Origin: Pinibacter soli
GTDB lineage: Bacteria > Bacteroidota > Bacteroidia > Chitinophagales > Chitinophagaceae
Assembly: GCF_029961145.1 (NCBI RefSeq)
Contig: NZ_JASBRG010000007.1
Coordinates: forward strand, 2,584,189 to 2,648,188
Direction: 5' to 3'
DNA length: 64,000 bases
Shown here in pieces: positions 51,301 through 59,211 of this stretch. The first letter of the stretch is position 1, and each line of letters begins with the position of its first letter. The position numbers and the translations under genes were made by a program. The notes under the pieces are model-generated. The model did not search any database and was not told the DNA's origin. It saw only the letters and a program-made list of their open reading frames with translations.

Positions 51301-51388
51301 CATTTGCGGCAGTTAAATGCTGTTGGGTTAACTGCCCGAAGGATAAAAAGGACGAGAACAAGGTTAAAAGTAATAGCACTCTTTTCAT
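48308..51388 (-). CDS. Esterase-like secreted protein E: alpha/beta hydrolase, 7 PKD modules, T9SS type A sorting
   Basis: A 1026-residue paralogue. The signal peptide ends FLSFGQ. The hydrolase domain has FLHGAGEVGNGTSDL, Ser140 in TGLSLGGGGTWRW, Asp193 or Asp194 in AFHNMDDGTVSVGNTQ and His230 in NGGHNAWD. Seven modules follow (about 265-920), the most diverse set in the array: modules 3, 5 and 7 are of the AYLSAGASYDPDG...MFPT type, others of the more divergent STVLDGRAS or SIHLNGQKS type. The type A sorting domain begins ALLYPNPVQGAAKL and ends KKFIKL. The His230 context (GGHNAW rather than GGHGIW) suggests an altered active-site rim. Confidence 0.88.
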   Translation of the reverse strand: MKRVLLLLTLFSSFLSFGQLTQQHLTAANGTAIGFYRFLPAGYDPAKKYPLIVFLHGAGEVGNGTSDLGKVLNQGIPRLLRAGATMTFTVNGVTSSFIVLAPQLASNYGNWQDFYTDEMMKYAKNNLSVDVNRIYLTGLSLGGGGTWRWSSSDTTHAAQLAGIGPICGTGETQQYFCWVAYDRVACWAFHNMDDGTVSVGNTQYAQMTLDNCDPNHNEPRQFTYYPNGGHNAWDKGYDTGHGIQNPNLYEWFLMHPKQGAEPQLPVAEAGPDVILNYPRNSTVLDGRASYDPNGGTIVSYRWSAQEKALRGAIENPNSAVTVYSNLTPGLHVATLEVTNDKGLKGYDVVNISVKGDPALDSPPVAVAEADTTINAPSDSIHLNGQKSYDPDNFVISNFLWQKASGSTGDDIKTPELYKTTVTGLKPGTYYYTLKVTDVAGKTDMDSVQVIVNPPPSNNKPPIANAGNDFTTSDNFAYLSAGASYDPDGKITTFLWSQVSGPNTATILAGNSMFPTVQNLVSGTYKFRVLVTDNYGATDDDTVALQMLGANRPPVANAGLDQTVIIPANTADLDGSASSDPDGSITIYAWTKVSGPSGGNISSPDKAKTKVTNLVEGTYVFQLMVTDNQGATNTAQTKVVVGSGNNKPPVANAGNDFSTNDNFVYLSAGASYDPDGTIAGFQWSQVSGPNTPTVLSGNTMFPTVQGLVAGTYVYKVVVTDDMGATANDQVSFTVNANRDPVAVIPSQIIITIPNGRFDLNASQSFDPDGSIVSFHWTATKPELVSLSAFDRDKITLIGVKTGELDLTLVVTDNRGGTGSATVHVILTTDQLPVAKAGFDFVTSNTWAYLSGAGSYDLDGHIVSFNWMQAIGPNVATISGGNTMFPTVSNLVPGIYRFNLVVTDDAGFSSSDYVTVTAIPSVTETVIPNALIAGTLRNDISANAESALLYPNPVQGAAKLSLNNRLTGKVQIAIFDATGKVQMTANSDKRTSDFQQQLDVSKLPRGVYYMQIMVDGKSAGAVKKFIKL

Positions 51389-51703
51389 AACAGTCCATTT
51401 AATTTTTTATGAAAAAATTAGTTTGCTACCAGCAGATGCTTTGCCAAAGCCAATGGTATTTATGGGGTCAGATAAATAAAGTATCGTTAAGAACTGCAAG
51501 ACTGAAAAGGCGCCGGTTGAAAACAACCGGTATTTTTGCAGATTACTTTTCAAGTCTATCCATGGGGTGAAGAGATAAGAACATCGTGTTGCGGGATATT
51601 GTTTATAAAGTGGGAAAATAGTTTCCAAAAACAATTGTTTTTTTAAAGCAAAACGCCTGCAGCATTTAATGTTGCAGGCGTTTAATCTTACTTATATCAA
51701 TGG
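51389..51703. other. Gap between paralogues E and F
   Basis: Contains two hairpins (51513-51537 and the terminator at 51651-51683). The first, CCGGTTG-aaaa-CAACCGG followed on the plus strand by TATTTTTG, resembles a plus-strand terminator although no plus-strand gene ends here. No coding gene is seen. Confidence 0.55.
51651..51683 (-). terminator. Terminator of esterase paralogue F
   Basis: AAACGCCTGCAGCA and TGTTGCAGGCGTTT form a 14-bp stem with one G-U pair around a 5-base loop, 20 bases after the stop at 51704; TTTTGCTTT follows on the minus strand. Confidence 0.82.
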
Positions 51704-53737
51704 TTATTTCACAAATCTGTGAACCGATTGCCAGCCATTATCCTGGCTCAACTCCAGTACATAAATACCTGGTTGCAAACCGGGCAGTTGAATGGATTGA
51801 TTGGAAATGCTGCCTGTTTTGTCAAAGCTCATTTGCTTCACCACTTTTCCGGAGGCATCCAATACACGTGCTTTTACAATACCTTTAATATCGCTGCTTT
51901 TTACAGTGAAATACAATTGATCCTTTATTGGATTTGGATATGTGGCTATCGCTGTATTCCCTGCATTCCTGATGTTTATGATATCAGACAGTTTCTTCGT
52001 TCCATCTATATCGTACTGGGCAAGCCTGTAGTAGTTATTACCGGGAAATGGATTGATATCGGTAAATGAATATTGCCTTGTTTCTGTAGCTGCCGTAGAT
52101 GCGGGAATGGTGACAACAGGCGAGAAATCAATTCCGTCATCGCTCTTTAACACATCAAAATGATCGTTGTTAAGCTCTTTGCTGGTTGCCCATTTAAGGA
52201 TATTTTTCCCGTCGCTGTTTGTACCATTGAAATACAAATAAGTAACAGGCAACGGTTGTATTTTGGTAATCGTTATGCTGGCTTTGCTTGAAAGCCCTCC
52301 CGCGTCGAACGCCGTAACCTCAAAGACATATGAACCCGGCGCAGTAAATCCCGTTAGATCCGATTGATACCAGTTATTTTGGGCAATAGTTGCGGTTGCC
52401 GGTCCGGAAATCTGTGTGAATGAATAATGATCAAGGCCTTCCCAATCAAACACCGTTGCAGCGACATTAATGACAGTGTTCCCTGGTGCGTTTGCAGGTA
52501 TGTTGATGTTGGCCGGAAGGGATATATATGGCGCAACATTTACGCCATTATCAGTTATGTGGATGTTTTTATCTACGAAAGAAGTAGCCCCGAACATATC
52601 AGTAACTGTTAATCTGAATACATAAGTTCCCAGTGCATGAAATTCCAGATCCTGCCACGGCCATGTCCAGTTCCTGTAATCGAGATCCATTCGCTGTGTT
52701 GTAAATGTATCTACTTTCTGATACCCGTTGAGCGGCCAAACGTTATCTCTATTATCTGAAATTATCTGCCACTTATAACTCGTCACCAGGTCATTCGGAT
52801 CAGTTGAGAGCACCCCGGTAATGGTCTTTGGGAAAAATCTCATACCGGAATTAACCACCACCGTTGTGTCTGTTGATCCAACATTTGCCACGGGCGGCAG
52901 ATTATTTTGGTACGTGTTCTGCCTGTTTACACCAAGCATCCATTGGTAAACATTCGGATACAAATATTTATTTGCCGTATCCGGATAAATCTTCTGGTCG
53001 TATATCTGGTGGTTCCCTATTGGGTAGTAACCAACTACAGGATCCAATGGCAAAGGACTACAGGTGTTGATTCCATTTACAATATTACGGGTAACGGAAG
53101 TGGGTATCTGGTCATCATCGCTTGTGTGAATGGCCCATACTGCGGTTCTTCCCGCGCCGATATTGCAGGTATCCAACGGCTCCATGTAAGGAGGTATGCC
53201 CGATCCAGATATTGGAATTATTCCGGCCAGGTTTCTTGCCGAATCCACATTTTGAGAAGCGTATATAATTGCTCCGCCTCCGCCGAGGCTATAACCTGTC
53301 ACAAAAATTCTGTTGGGATCGATGTTTAAATTGCCTTTAGCCCATGCCACCATTTTGCCCACATAATTCGGCACCCAGTCCAGATACCCAAGATCAAGCT
53401 GTGGAAGTAATACTACAAAGGATCCATGCACTCCATTGGGATAGCTGAATTGCATGGTGGCATGATTGGTATTAATCTGGTAACCAATACCGGATATCAA
53501 CACATTACCGAGTTGAGTTGTACCATTTCCTTTTTCTCCGTTACCGCCCAATGCAATAATGAGGGGAAATTTAGTAGAAGGATTCGTGTTGTAGTCCGGC
53601 GGCGTATAGGAATAAAACCCTATTCCTGGCGTAACGTCCTTAGGATCCGCCGTCTTGGGGATATAATGAGAAACGAGTTGCGAATGGGCAACACTAAAGG
53701 TTACGATAAGTACTAAAGTAAATAGAGCTGACTTCAT
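51704..53737 (-). CDS. Esterase-like secreted protein F: alpha/beta hydrolase variant, 2 PKD-like modules, T9SS type A sorting
   Basis: A 677-residue member of a second subgroup with protein G. The signal peptide ends VAHSQ. The hydrolase domain has Ser150 in TGYSLGGGGAI, Asp207-Asp209 in AIHTSDDDQIP and His243 in GNHQIYDQKIYPDTANKY. The usual LHGxGE oxyanion-loop motif reads LGGNGEKGNGTTQ, so the conserved His is Gly64. Two long atypical modules follow: one with DPNDLVTSYKWQI and WPWQDLEFHALGTYVF, and one with VFDWEGLDHYSF. An FN3-like segment (LPVTYLYFNGTNSDGKNILK) and the sorting domain ATYPNPIKDQLYF end the protein, resembling the tail of protein A. Confidence 0.85.
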   Translation of the reverse strand: MKSALFTLVLIVTFSVAHSQLVSHYIPKTADPKDVTPGIGFYSYTPPDYNTNPSTKFPLIIALGGNGEKGNGTTQLGNVLISGIGYQINTNHATMQFSYPNGVHGSFVVLLPQLDLGYLDWVPNYVGKMVAWAKGNLNIDPNRIFVTGYSLGGGGAIIYASQNVDSARNLAGIIPISGSGIPPYMEPLDTCNIGAGRTAVWAIHTSDDDQIPTSVTRNIVNGINTCSPLPLDPVVGYYPIGNHQIYDQKIYPDTANKYLYPNVYQWMLGVNRQNTYQNNLPPVANVGSTDTTVVVNSGMRFFPKTITGVLSTDPNDLVTSYKWQIISDNRDNVWPLNGYQKVDTFTTQRMDLDYRNWTWPWQDLEFHALGTYVFRLTVTDMFGATSFVDKNIHITDNGVNVAPYISLPANINIPANAPGNTVINVAATVFDWEGLDHYSFTQISGPATATIAQNNWYQSDLTGFTAPGSYVFEVTAFDAGGLSSKASITITKIQPLPVTYLYFNGTNSDGKNILKWATSKELNNDHFDVLKSDDGIDFSPVVTIPASTAATETRQYSFTDINPFPGNNYYRLAQYDIDGTKKLSDIINIRNAGNTAIATYPNPIKDQLYFTVKSSDIKGIVKARVLDASGKVVKQMSFDKTGSISNQSIQLPGLQPGIYVLELSQDNGWQSVHRFVK

Positions 53738-53779
53738 AAACAGATTTTAAGGTCGTTGATAAGGTTACCAAAAAAACAA

Positions 53780-53813
53780 ATACGCTTAAAATGTTGTTCC
53801 ATTCTAAGCGTAT
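53780..53813 (-). terminator. Terminator of esterase paralogue G
   Basis: ATACGCTTA and TAAGCGTAT pair over 9 bp; read on the minus strand the stem is followed by TTTGTTTTTTTGG. It lies about 90 bases after the stop at 53901 and just before the start of paralogue F. Confidence 0.75.
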
Positions 53814-53825
53814 CGGAATTAAGTT

Positions 53826-53892
53826 GAGTTGTTAGTTGTTAGGCAAATTAAACAATCTTTCCTTCTAAACTATCAACTAATAACTAACAACC
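53826..53892. repeat. Spaced inverted repeat, GTTGTTAGTTG class
   Basis: GAGTTGTTAGTTGTTAGG (about 53826-53843) and CAACTAATAACTAACAACC (about 53874-53892) are complementary with a spacer of about 30 bases, just after the stop of paralogue G. Confidence 0.6.
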
Positions 53893-53900
53893 ATTATCTT

Positions 53901-56900
53901 CTATTGTTTCATAAATTTCTGAATTGTTGAATGCTGATTGCCTTCGTAAATTGTTTCTACGTAATGCAAGCCAACAGCCAATCTTGAAATATCCAATTGT
54001 TGTTTTACCAAGCCTGCTGCAGGTTTTACAAAGCTGTATTGAGCTTCTATTTTACCTACCGCATCGTACACGATAACTTTATAGTTACCTGCAAAGTTGT
54101 TTGTACTTGACACAGTAATCTGCGTTGTAGCAGGATTCGGATAAATGCTTATTTGCACAGCTACTGAGTCTCTGGCTGTTACAACAGATTGCGTGATCAT
54201 TGCACCGGCAACAAGGTTTGTAACAGTCATTGAAACATGATCTGTATCAATTGCTCCTAAATTGTCCGTTACTGTTACGCGGAACACATAAGTACCTGAA
54301 ACCAGGCCCTGAACAGTTGGGAACATAGTATTGCCAGACAAAATGGTAGCGGCATTTGGTCCGCTCACTTGCGCCCACTGGAATGCGGCGATGCTTCCAT
54401 CAGGATCGTATGACGCGCCGGCACTTAAATAAGCGTAATTATTTGAAGTGCTGAAATCATTACCTGCATTGGCAACCGGAGGTTTGTTATTCGAATTATT
54501 GGTAACAGTCACCTGGACATCGTCTGTAGCTGTTGCGCCCAAGTTATCTGTTACAGTTACTCTGAACACATACACACCTACAATTAAACCCTGAGCTGTT
54601 GGCGATACTGTATTCGCTGAAGCGATGGTTGCGGTGTTTGGTCCGCTCACCTGCGTCCAGCTGTAAGACGCAATGCTACCGTCAGGGTCAGATGAACCAC
54701 TTGCACTCAGGCTAGCGGTAGTCGTAGCGTTCACGGTAAAGTCAGCACCCGCATTAGCTACAGGAGGTTTGTTGGTACCGCTACCTACTGTTAGTTGTAC
54801 ATCGTCAGATGCGGTTGCGCCCATATTATCCGTTACAGTTACCCTGAACACATAATTACCATTAACCAATCCCTGTACGGTCGGGAACATGGTATTGCCG
54901 GACAATATCTGGGCGGTATTTGGTCCACTCACCTGTATCCAGTTGTAGCCGGCGATGCTGCCATCGGGATCGTAAGATCCGCCTGCGCTCAAATATGCGT
55001 AAGAACTTGTTGTTGAGAAATCGTTGCCTGCGTTGGCTATCGGTGCTTTGTTGTTTGAATTATTCGCAACGGTCACTTGAACATCGTCTGTTGCACTTGC
55101 GCCAAGATTATCAGTTACTGTCACTCTGAAAACGTACACACCTACTATCAAACCTTGTGCTGTTGGTGAAACAGTATTAGCAGAAGCTATAGTTGCCGTA
55201 TTTGGACCGCTTACTTGTGTCCAGCTGTAAGACGCAATGGTACCATCAGGATCGGATGATCCGCTTGCACTCAGGCTCGCAGTGGTCGCTGCATTTACCG
55301 TGAAGTCAGCACCCGCATTGGCAACCGGCGGCTTGTTTCCACCCACCGTTAACTGTACATCATCAGATGCAGTTGCACCTTGATTATCTGTTACAGTTAC
55401 TCTGAAAACATACGAACCGGAAACCAATCCCTGCACTGTTGGGAACATAGAATTGCCAGACAAAATTGTTGCTGTATTTGGTCCGCTGACTTGCGTCCAG
55501 TTATAACCGGCAATGCTGCCGTCAGGATCGTAAGACCCACCTGCACTTAAATATGCGTAACTATTTGATGTTGTGAAATCATTTCCTGCATTTGCAACAG
55601 GAGGCTTGTTGTTTGAAACAGCGGGGTTAACAGTTAGGATAACAAATTCGGTGTCTCTCGCCGATTGATTGTCTGTAACCGCCAATATGAACTGGTATGT
55701 ACCTGCGACCAAGCCGCTGACAGTAGTTGACTTGGCTGTTGGCGTCGCAATAGTTGCAGAGTTTGGACCGTAACCTTCATACCAGTTATATGTCGCGATA
55801 CTTCCATCGCTATCTGTAGAAGTACTGCCATCAAATGTTACCGAATTTGTTGGTAAAGTAATGGAAGTTGGACCAGTTATTTTGGCCGTTGGTGGCACAT
55901 TTGCTCCGGCGCTAACTGTTACGGTCGCTGATGTAAAACCTGCTGCACCAAGGTTATCTGTGACCTTCAACTGGAAAGTATAGGTGCCTGCAACCAAACC
56001 ATTAATCACAGTTGTTTTTGCAGAAGGCGTAACAATGTTAGCAGTATTTGGTCCTGCGGTTTGTGACCACAGATAGGCGCTGATAGATCCGTCGCTGTCT
56101 GTAGATCCGCTGCCATCAAGTGTTACACTGGCAACGGGTAATATGACACTGCTTGGCGCAGAAATTTTCGCCACCGGCGGATTGTTTGCTCCGCCCGGCA
56201 CTACCACATTTACATAGTCAACACCTGTTGCCCCACCCGCATCTGTTGCAGCCACTTTGAAAGTGTAAGTTCCCGGAGCAGTCAGACCGCTCACATTAAA
56301 CTGGTACCAGTTGTTGGCACTCAGCGTTGCGTTAACCGGACCGGCTTCCTGTGTTACTTTGTAAGTCATCGCCTGAGCCTCCCAGTCGAAGACCTGGGTT
56401 CCCGTGAAAGATGCGGTGGTCACTCCGGAAGCCAGTGTCAGATCAGGTCCAAGATTTACGACCGGCGCAGTATTTTGTCCGTTGTTGGTAATATGAATTG
56501 TCTTTGTTTGCGTGCTCGTGGCTCCGTATGTATCCGTAACCGTTAGTTTGAAGGTATAATCGCCCAACGCATGAAACTCAAGATCCTGCCACGGCCAGCT
56601 CCAGTTTTTATAGTCGAGGTCGTGTGCCGGCCATGCTGTGGAAGTGTCCACCTGCTGGTAACCACCAAAGGGCCATACTTTGGATAAATTATTTGAAGTA
56701 ATCTGCCAGTTGTAATGAAAGATCACATCATTGGGATCGGTTGAAAGCTCAGCAGTTATTCTCTTTTGGTAAAACATCATGCTGGAGTTCACAACCACTG
56801 TCGTATCCGTGGCGCCCACATTTGCGACCGGTGACAAATTAGTTTGCGGCGTGTTCTTTTTATTCATGCCCAGCATGTACTGATAGATCGTGGGGTATGA

Positions 56901-57641
56901 ATATCTGTTTGCAGTATCGGGATAGATCTTTCCGTCGTATATCTGGTGGTTACCCACGGGATACCAGCCAAACACAGGATTTTTGGGTCCGCAGCCTAAA
57001 ACTGCATTCACCACTCCCATCGTGCTGTAGACAGACACCTGGTTATCATCGGTGGTGTGTATCGCCCACACAGCGGTTCCTCCCTGCGCGATATTACATG
57101 CATTACCTTGCGACAACCCTGTACCGGACACCGGGATCACTGCCGTGACCTGCGATGCGGCCAGCACTGAAGAAGCGGGATACACCCATGTACCGCCGCC
57201 GCCAAGACTGTAGCCGGTTATATAAACCTTATTGGTATCAACGTTAAGATTTGCCTTTGCCCACTTTATCATTTCATCTATATAGAAAGGTTGCCAGTCG
57301 CCATATGAGGAACTCAGCTGCGGAAGCAATACCAGGAAAGAGCCCTTTACTCCGTTGGGATAATTAAAACGCATGCTGGCACCATTTTTTACCTGGTAAC
57401 CAATGCCTGATGTAAATACAAGATTCAACTGCGTGGTACCATCTCCCTTTTCTCCCAGCCCGTGCAGTGGAATAATAAGCGGAAATTTTTGCGCCGGATT
57501 GGTTGTGTAGTCCGCCGGTTTAAAGTCATAAAATCCAATATTTGGGTGCCCCGCCGACGTTATGTTATGTGACGTAAGCGTTTGCGCACCTGCAAAAAAA
57601 GAATAGGCAGTCATCAAGACGATGAGCAGAATCGACCTCAT
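53901..57641 (-). CDS. Esterase-like secreted protein G: alpha/beta hydrolase, ~9 PKD modules, T9SS type A sorting
   Basis: The largest paralogue, 1246 residues, and probably first in transcription order. The signal peptide ends FFAGAQ. The hydrolase domain has PLHGLGEKGDGTTQL, Ser145 in TGYSLGGGGTW, Asp198 or Asp199 in AIHTTDDNQVSV and His232 in GNHQIYDGKIYPDTANRY. Two atypical modules shared with protein F come first (WPWQDLEFHALGDYTF; VFDWEAQAMTYKV), then two ILP/TLP types, then the pair AYLSAGGSYDPDG + ASLSASGSSDPDG twice in tandem, then a last AYLSAGASYDPDG module. The tail ISIYPNPATTQITVSS to MKQ is a type A sorting domain. It looks like an F-type head fused to a C/D-type array and tail. 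Confidence 0.88.
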   Translation of the reverse strand: MRSILLIVLMTAYSFFAGAQTLTSHNITSAGHPNIGFYDFKPADYTTNPAQKFPLIIPLHGLGEKGDGTTQLNLVFTSGIGYQVKNGASMRFNYPNGVKGSFLVLLPQLSSSYGDWQPFYIDEMIKWAKANLNVDTNKVYITGYSLGGGGTWVYPASSVLAASQVTAVIPVSGTGLSQGNACNIAQGGTAVWAIHTTDDNQVSVYSTMGVVNAVLGCGPKNPVFGWYPVGNHQIYDGKIYPDTANRYSYPTIYQYMLGMNKKNTPQTNLSPVANVGATDTTVVVNSSMMFYQKRITAELSTDPNDVIFHYNWQITSNNLSKVWPFGGYQQVDTSTAWPAHDLDYKNWSWPWQDLEFHALGDYTFKLTVTDTYGATSTQTKTIHITNNGQNTAPVVNLGPDLTLASGVTTASFTGTQVFDWEAQAMTYKVTQEAGPVNATLSANNWYQFNVSGLTAPGTYTFKVAATDAGGATGVDYVNVVVPGGANNPPVAKISAPSSVILPVASVTLDGSGSTDSDGSISAYLWSQTAGPNTANIVTPSAKTTVINGLVAGTYTFQLKVTDNLGAAGFTSATVTVSAGANVPPTAKITGPTSITLPTNSVTFDGSTSTDSDGSIATYNWYEGYGPNSATIATPTAKSTTVSGLVAGTYQFILAVTDNQSARDTEFVILTVNPAVSNNKPPVANAGNDFTTSNSYAYLSAGGSYDPDGSIAGYNWTQVSGPNTATILSGNSMFPTVQGLVSGSYVFRVTVTDNQGATASDDVQLTVGGNKPPVANAGADFTVNAATTASLSASGSSDPDGTIASYSWTQVSGPNTATIASANTVSPTAQGLIVGVYVFRVTVTDNLGASATDDVQVTVANNSNNKAPIANAGNDFSTTSSYAYLSAGGSYDPDGSIAGYNWIQVSGPNTAQILSGNTMFPTVQGLVNGNYVFRVTVTDNMGATASDDVQLTVGSGTNKPPVANAGADFTVNATTTASLSASGSSDPDGSIASYSWTQVSGPNTATIASANTVSPTAQGLIVGVYVFRVTVTDNLGATATDDVQVTVTNNSNNKPPVANAGNDFSTSNNYAYLSAGASYDPDGSIAAFQWAQVSGPNAATILSGNTMFPTVQGLVSGTYVFRVTVTDNLGAIDTDHVSMTVTNLVAGAMITQSVVTARDSVAVQISIYPNPATTQITVSSTNNFAGNYKVIVYDAVGKIEAQYSFVKPAAGLVKQQLDISRLAVGLHYVETIYEGNQHSTIQKFMKQ

Positions 57642-57835
57642 GTTAAGGAGTTTTAAGCATAATAAAATTGGAACACCAAAGGCAATTGGAGTTTGTCAGT
57701 TTTGTTTTCGGAGGTACTACGGTATGAAACAGAGGAACAGGTTTATTCTACAATTCTCTCATTGGAAGGCAAAAATCTTATCTAGCACTAAAAATAATGC
57801 CAAAAGACTCGGCGAGCCTGAAATTTTGGACAAGT

Positions 57836-57917
57836 TATAAGTTGTAGGTTTTAAGTTCTAAGTGTTAGTTTCATAAAGTCCCCACTTATGACTTAAAACT
57901 CAAAACTCATGACTCAT
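57836..57917. repeat. Spaced inverted repeat, AAGTTTTAAGTT class
   Basis: AAGTTGTAGGTTTTAAGTTC words (about 57838-57862) are followed by ACTTATGACTTAAAACTCAA words (about 57884-57917). It separates the glycosyltransferase gene from the esterase array. Confidence 0.6.
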
Positions 57918-57926
57918 TACTTAAAC

Positions 57927-59126
57927 TTACTTTGAGGAAAAGGTCTTTGGAGTATGTATGAAATAGCGTCTGTTGGTTTTGATTTTCAACATCGCTTTAA
58001 TCATTGATACAGCCAATAAAGGAATGTGTAATATAGCTTTAAAGGTGGTCATTGTGTAAAAACGACCTGGTACTGATAGCAATAGTGTAGCAAAATACAA
58101 AACTGTAAGTACAATCCAAATTTCCGCAGATGGATAAATGAAAGATGCTGAAAAAAGATATTGCACCAGTAATAACGTCAGCATGCAGCCGAACAACGCT
58201 ATGTACAGCAATCGCGGCAACAAAAAGCACTGAAAAAATTTATGCAGAAAAATCCGGCTACTTCTTTGTGAAGTAAGTTTTGGCTGCAAAAAACCTTTGA
58301 TATGTGTTACCTGTGCCTCGAGCCATCTAACACGTTGCCTTTCGAAAACTGCAGCACTGGCAACTTTTTCATCATATACGTAAGCATCTTCAATATATTC
58401 AACATCCATTTTTTTAATCACCAGCTGCACATCAATCTCTCTGTCTTCCCCGGGATTATTTTGTATTTCAGGTAAATTAAAAATGTAGTGAAGCAGGGAA
58501 TAATCAAAAGCAATTCCCGATCCGATCAATGAAGACGGAAGCCCCATCGCTCTTTGACCCTGGCGGAAAATATGATTGTTGATCTCTTCGCTGATCGCAT
58601 CCAGCAACGCAACCGGCGTTTGCTGATTCTTTGCAGTACGATGGCACTGCACCACTTCATAGCCTTTGTGAAATGCAGCATTTACTTTCTCAAGGCAATC
58701 AGTTCCCATCACATTGTCTGCATCCAATATCATTCCTATATCGAAACCTTTGTTCGCAAATTTATTGAGCGCAGTATTCAGCGATTTTGATTTCATGCTC
58801 ACATCAAATGCAACTTCTACAACTTCAACGGGAATGGCTTTTAGTTTGGCAACAGTTTCCGGTTGTAATTTATCTGCAATAACAATAACGGTAAACTTAT
58901 CTGACGGATAAAAATGTCTGCTGGCTTGTAATGCTGTATCCACAATAATTCCATCTTCTTTGTAAGATGGTATAAACACTGCGATCTTTTTCTTTTCTTC
59001 CACTACGCCATAATTCACTTTTTTGCGGAACCTTGCCGCAATTGACAACATGAGCAAGTACAAGGTACTTGCGGTGAGGTAGAGGAAGAATACTGCGAAG
59101 ATTATATTAAGTATTGTTTGTAGCAT
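57927..59126 (-). CDS. Membrane glycosyltransferase family 2 (processive type)
   Basis: A 399-residue membrane protein with an N-terminal helix (about 5-30), a cytosolic GT-A domain (45-285) and three to four C-terminal helices. AVFIPSYKEDGIIVD opens the fold, MILDADNVM has the DxD motif, NPGEDREID holds the acidic catalytic region and RQRVRWLEAQ is the QxxRW-like motif of processive beta-glycosyltransferases. Such enzymes polymerise and may export a polysaccharide. It is the last gene of a minus-strand cluster with another GT2, a sugar transferase and a receiver protein, so a role in exopolysaccharide synthesis is likely. Confidence 0.87.
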   Translation of the reverse strand: MLQTILNIIFAVFFLYLTASTLYLLMLSIAARFRKKVNYGVVEEKKKIAVFIPSYKEDGIIVDTALQASRHFYPSDKFTVIVIADKLQPETVAKLKAIPVEVVEVAFDVSMKSKSLNTALNKFANKGFDIGMILDADNVMGTDCLEKVNAAFHKGYEVVQCHRTAKNQQTPVALLDAISEEINNHIFRQGQRAMGLPSSLIGSGIAFDYSLLHYIFNLPEIQNNPGEDREIDVQLVIKKMDVEYIEDAYVYDEKVASAAVFERQRVRWLEAQVTHIKGFLQPKLTSQRSSRIFLHKFFQCFLLPRLLYIALFGCMLTLLLVQYLFSASFIYPSAEIWIVLTVLYFATLLLSVPGRFYTMTTFKAILHIPLLAVSMIKAMLKIKTNRRYFIHTPKTFSSK

Positions 59127-59208
59127 TTGGTTGTTAGTTGTAAGTTATAAGTTGTAAGTAGTAAGTTTTGAGTCGTACTTATAACTTAAAACTTATTATT
59201 TAAAACTC
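59127..59208. repeat. Spaced inverted repeat, AAGTTTTAAGTT class
   Basis: GTTGTAAGTTATAAGTTGTA words (about 59132-59170) are followed by TACTTATAACTTAAAACTTA words (about 59175-59206). It lies in the gap between the two glycosyltransferase genes. Confidence 0.6.
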
Positions 59209-59211
59209 CAC

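Noticed and set aside
51513-51537. Plus-strand terminator
   Set aside because: The hairpin with T-run is real, but no plus-strand gene ends nearby, so the assignment as a functional terminator was not made.
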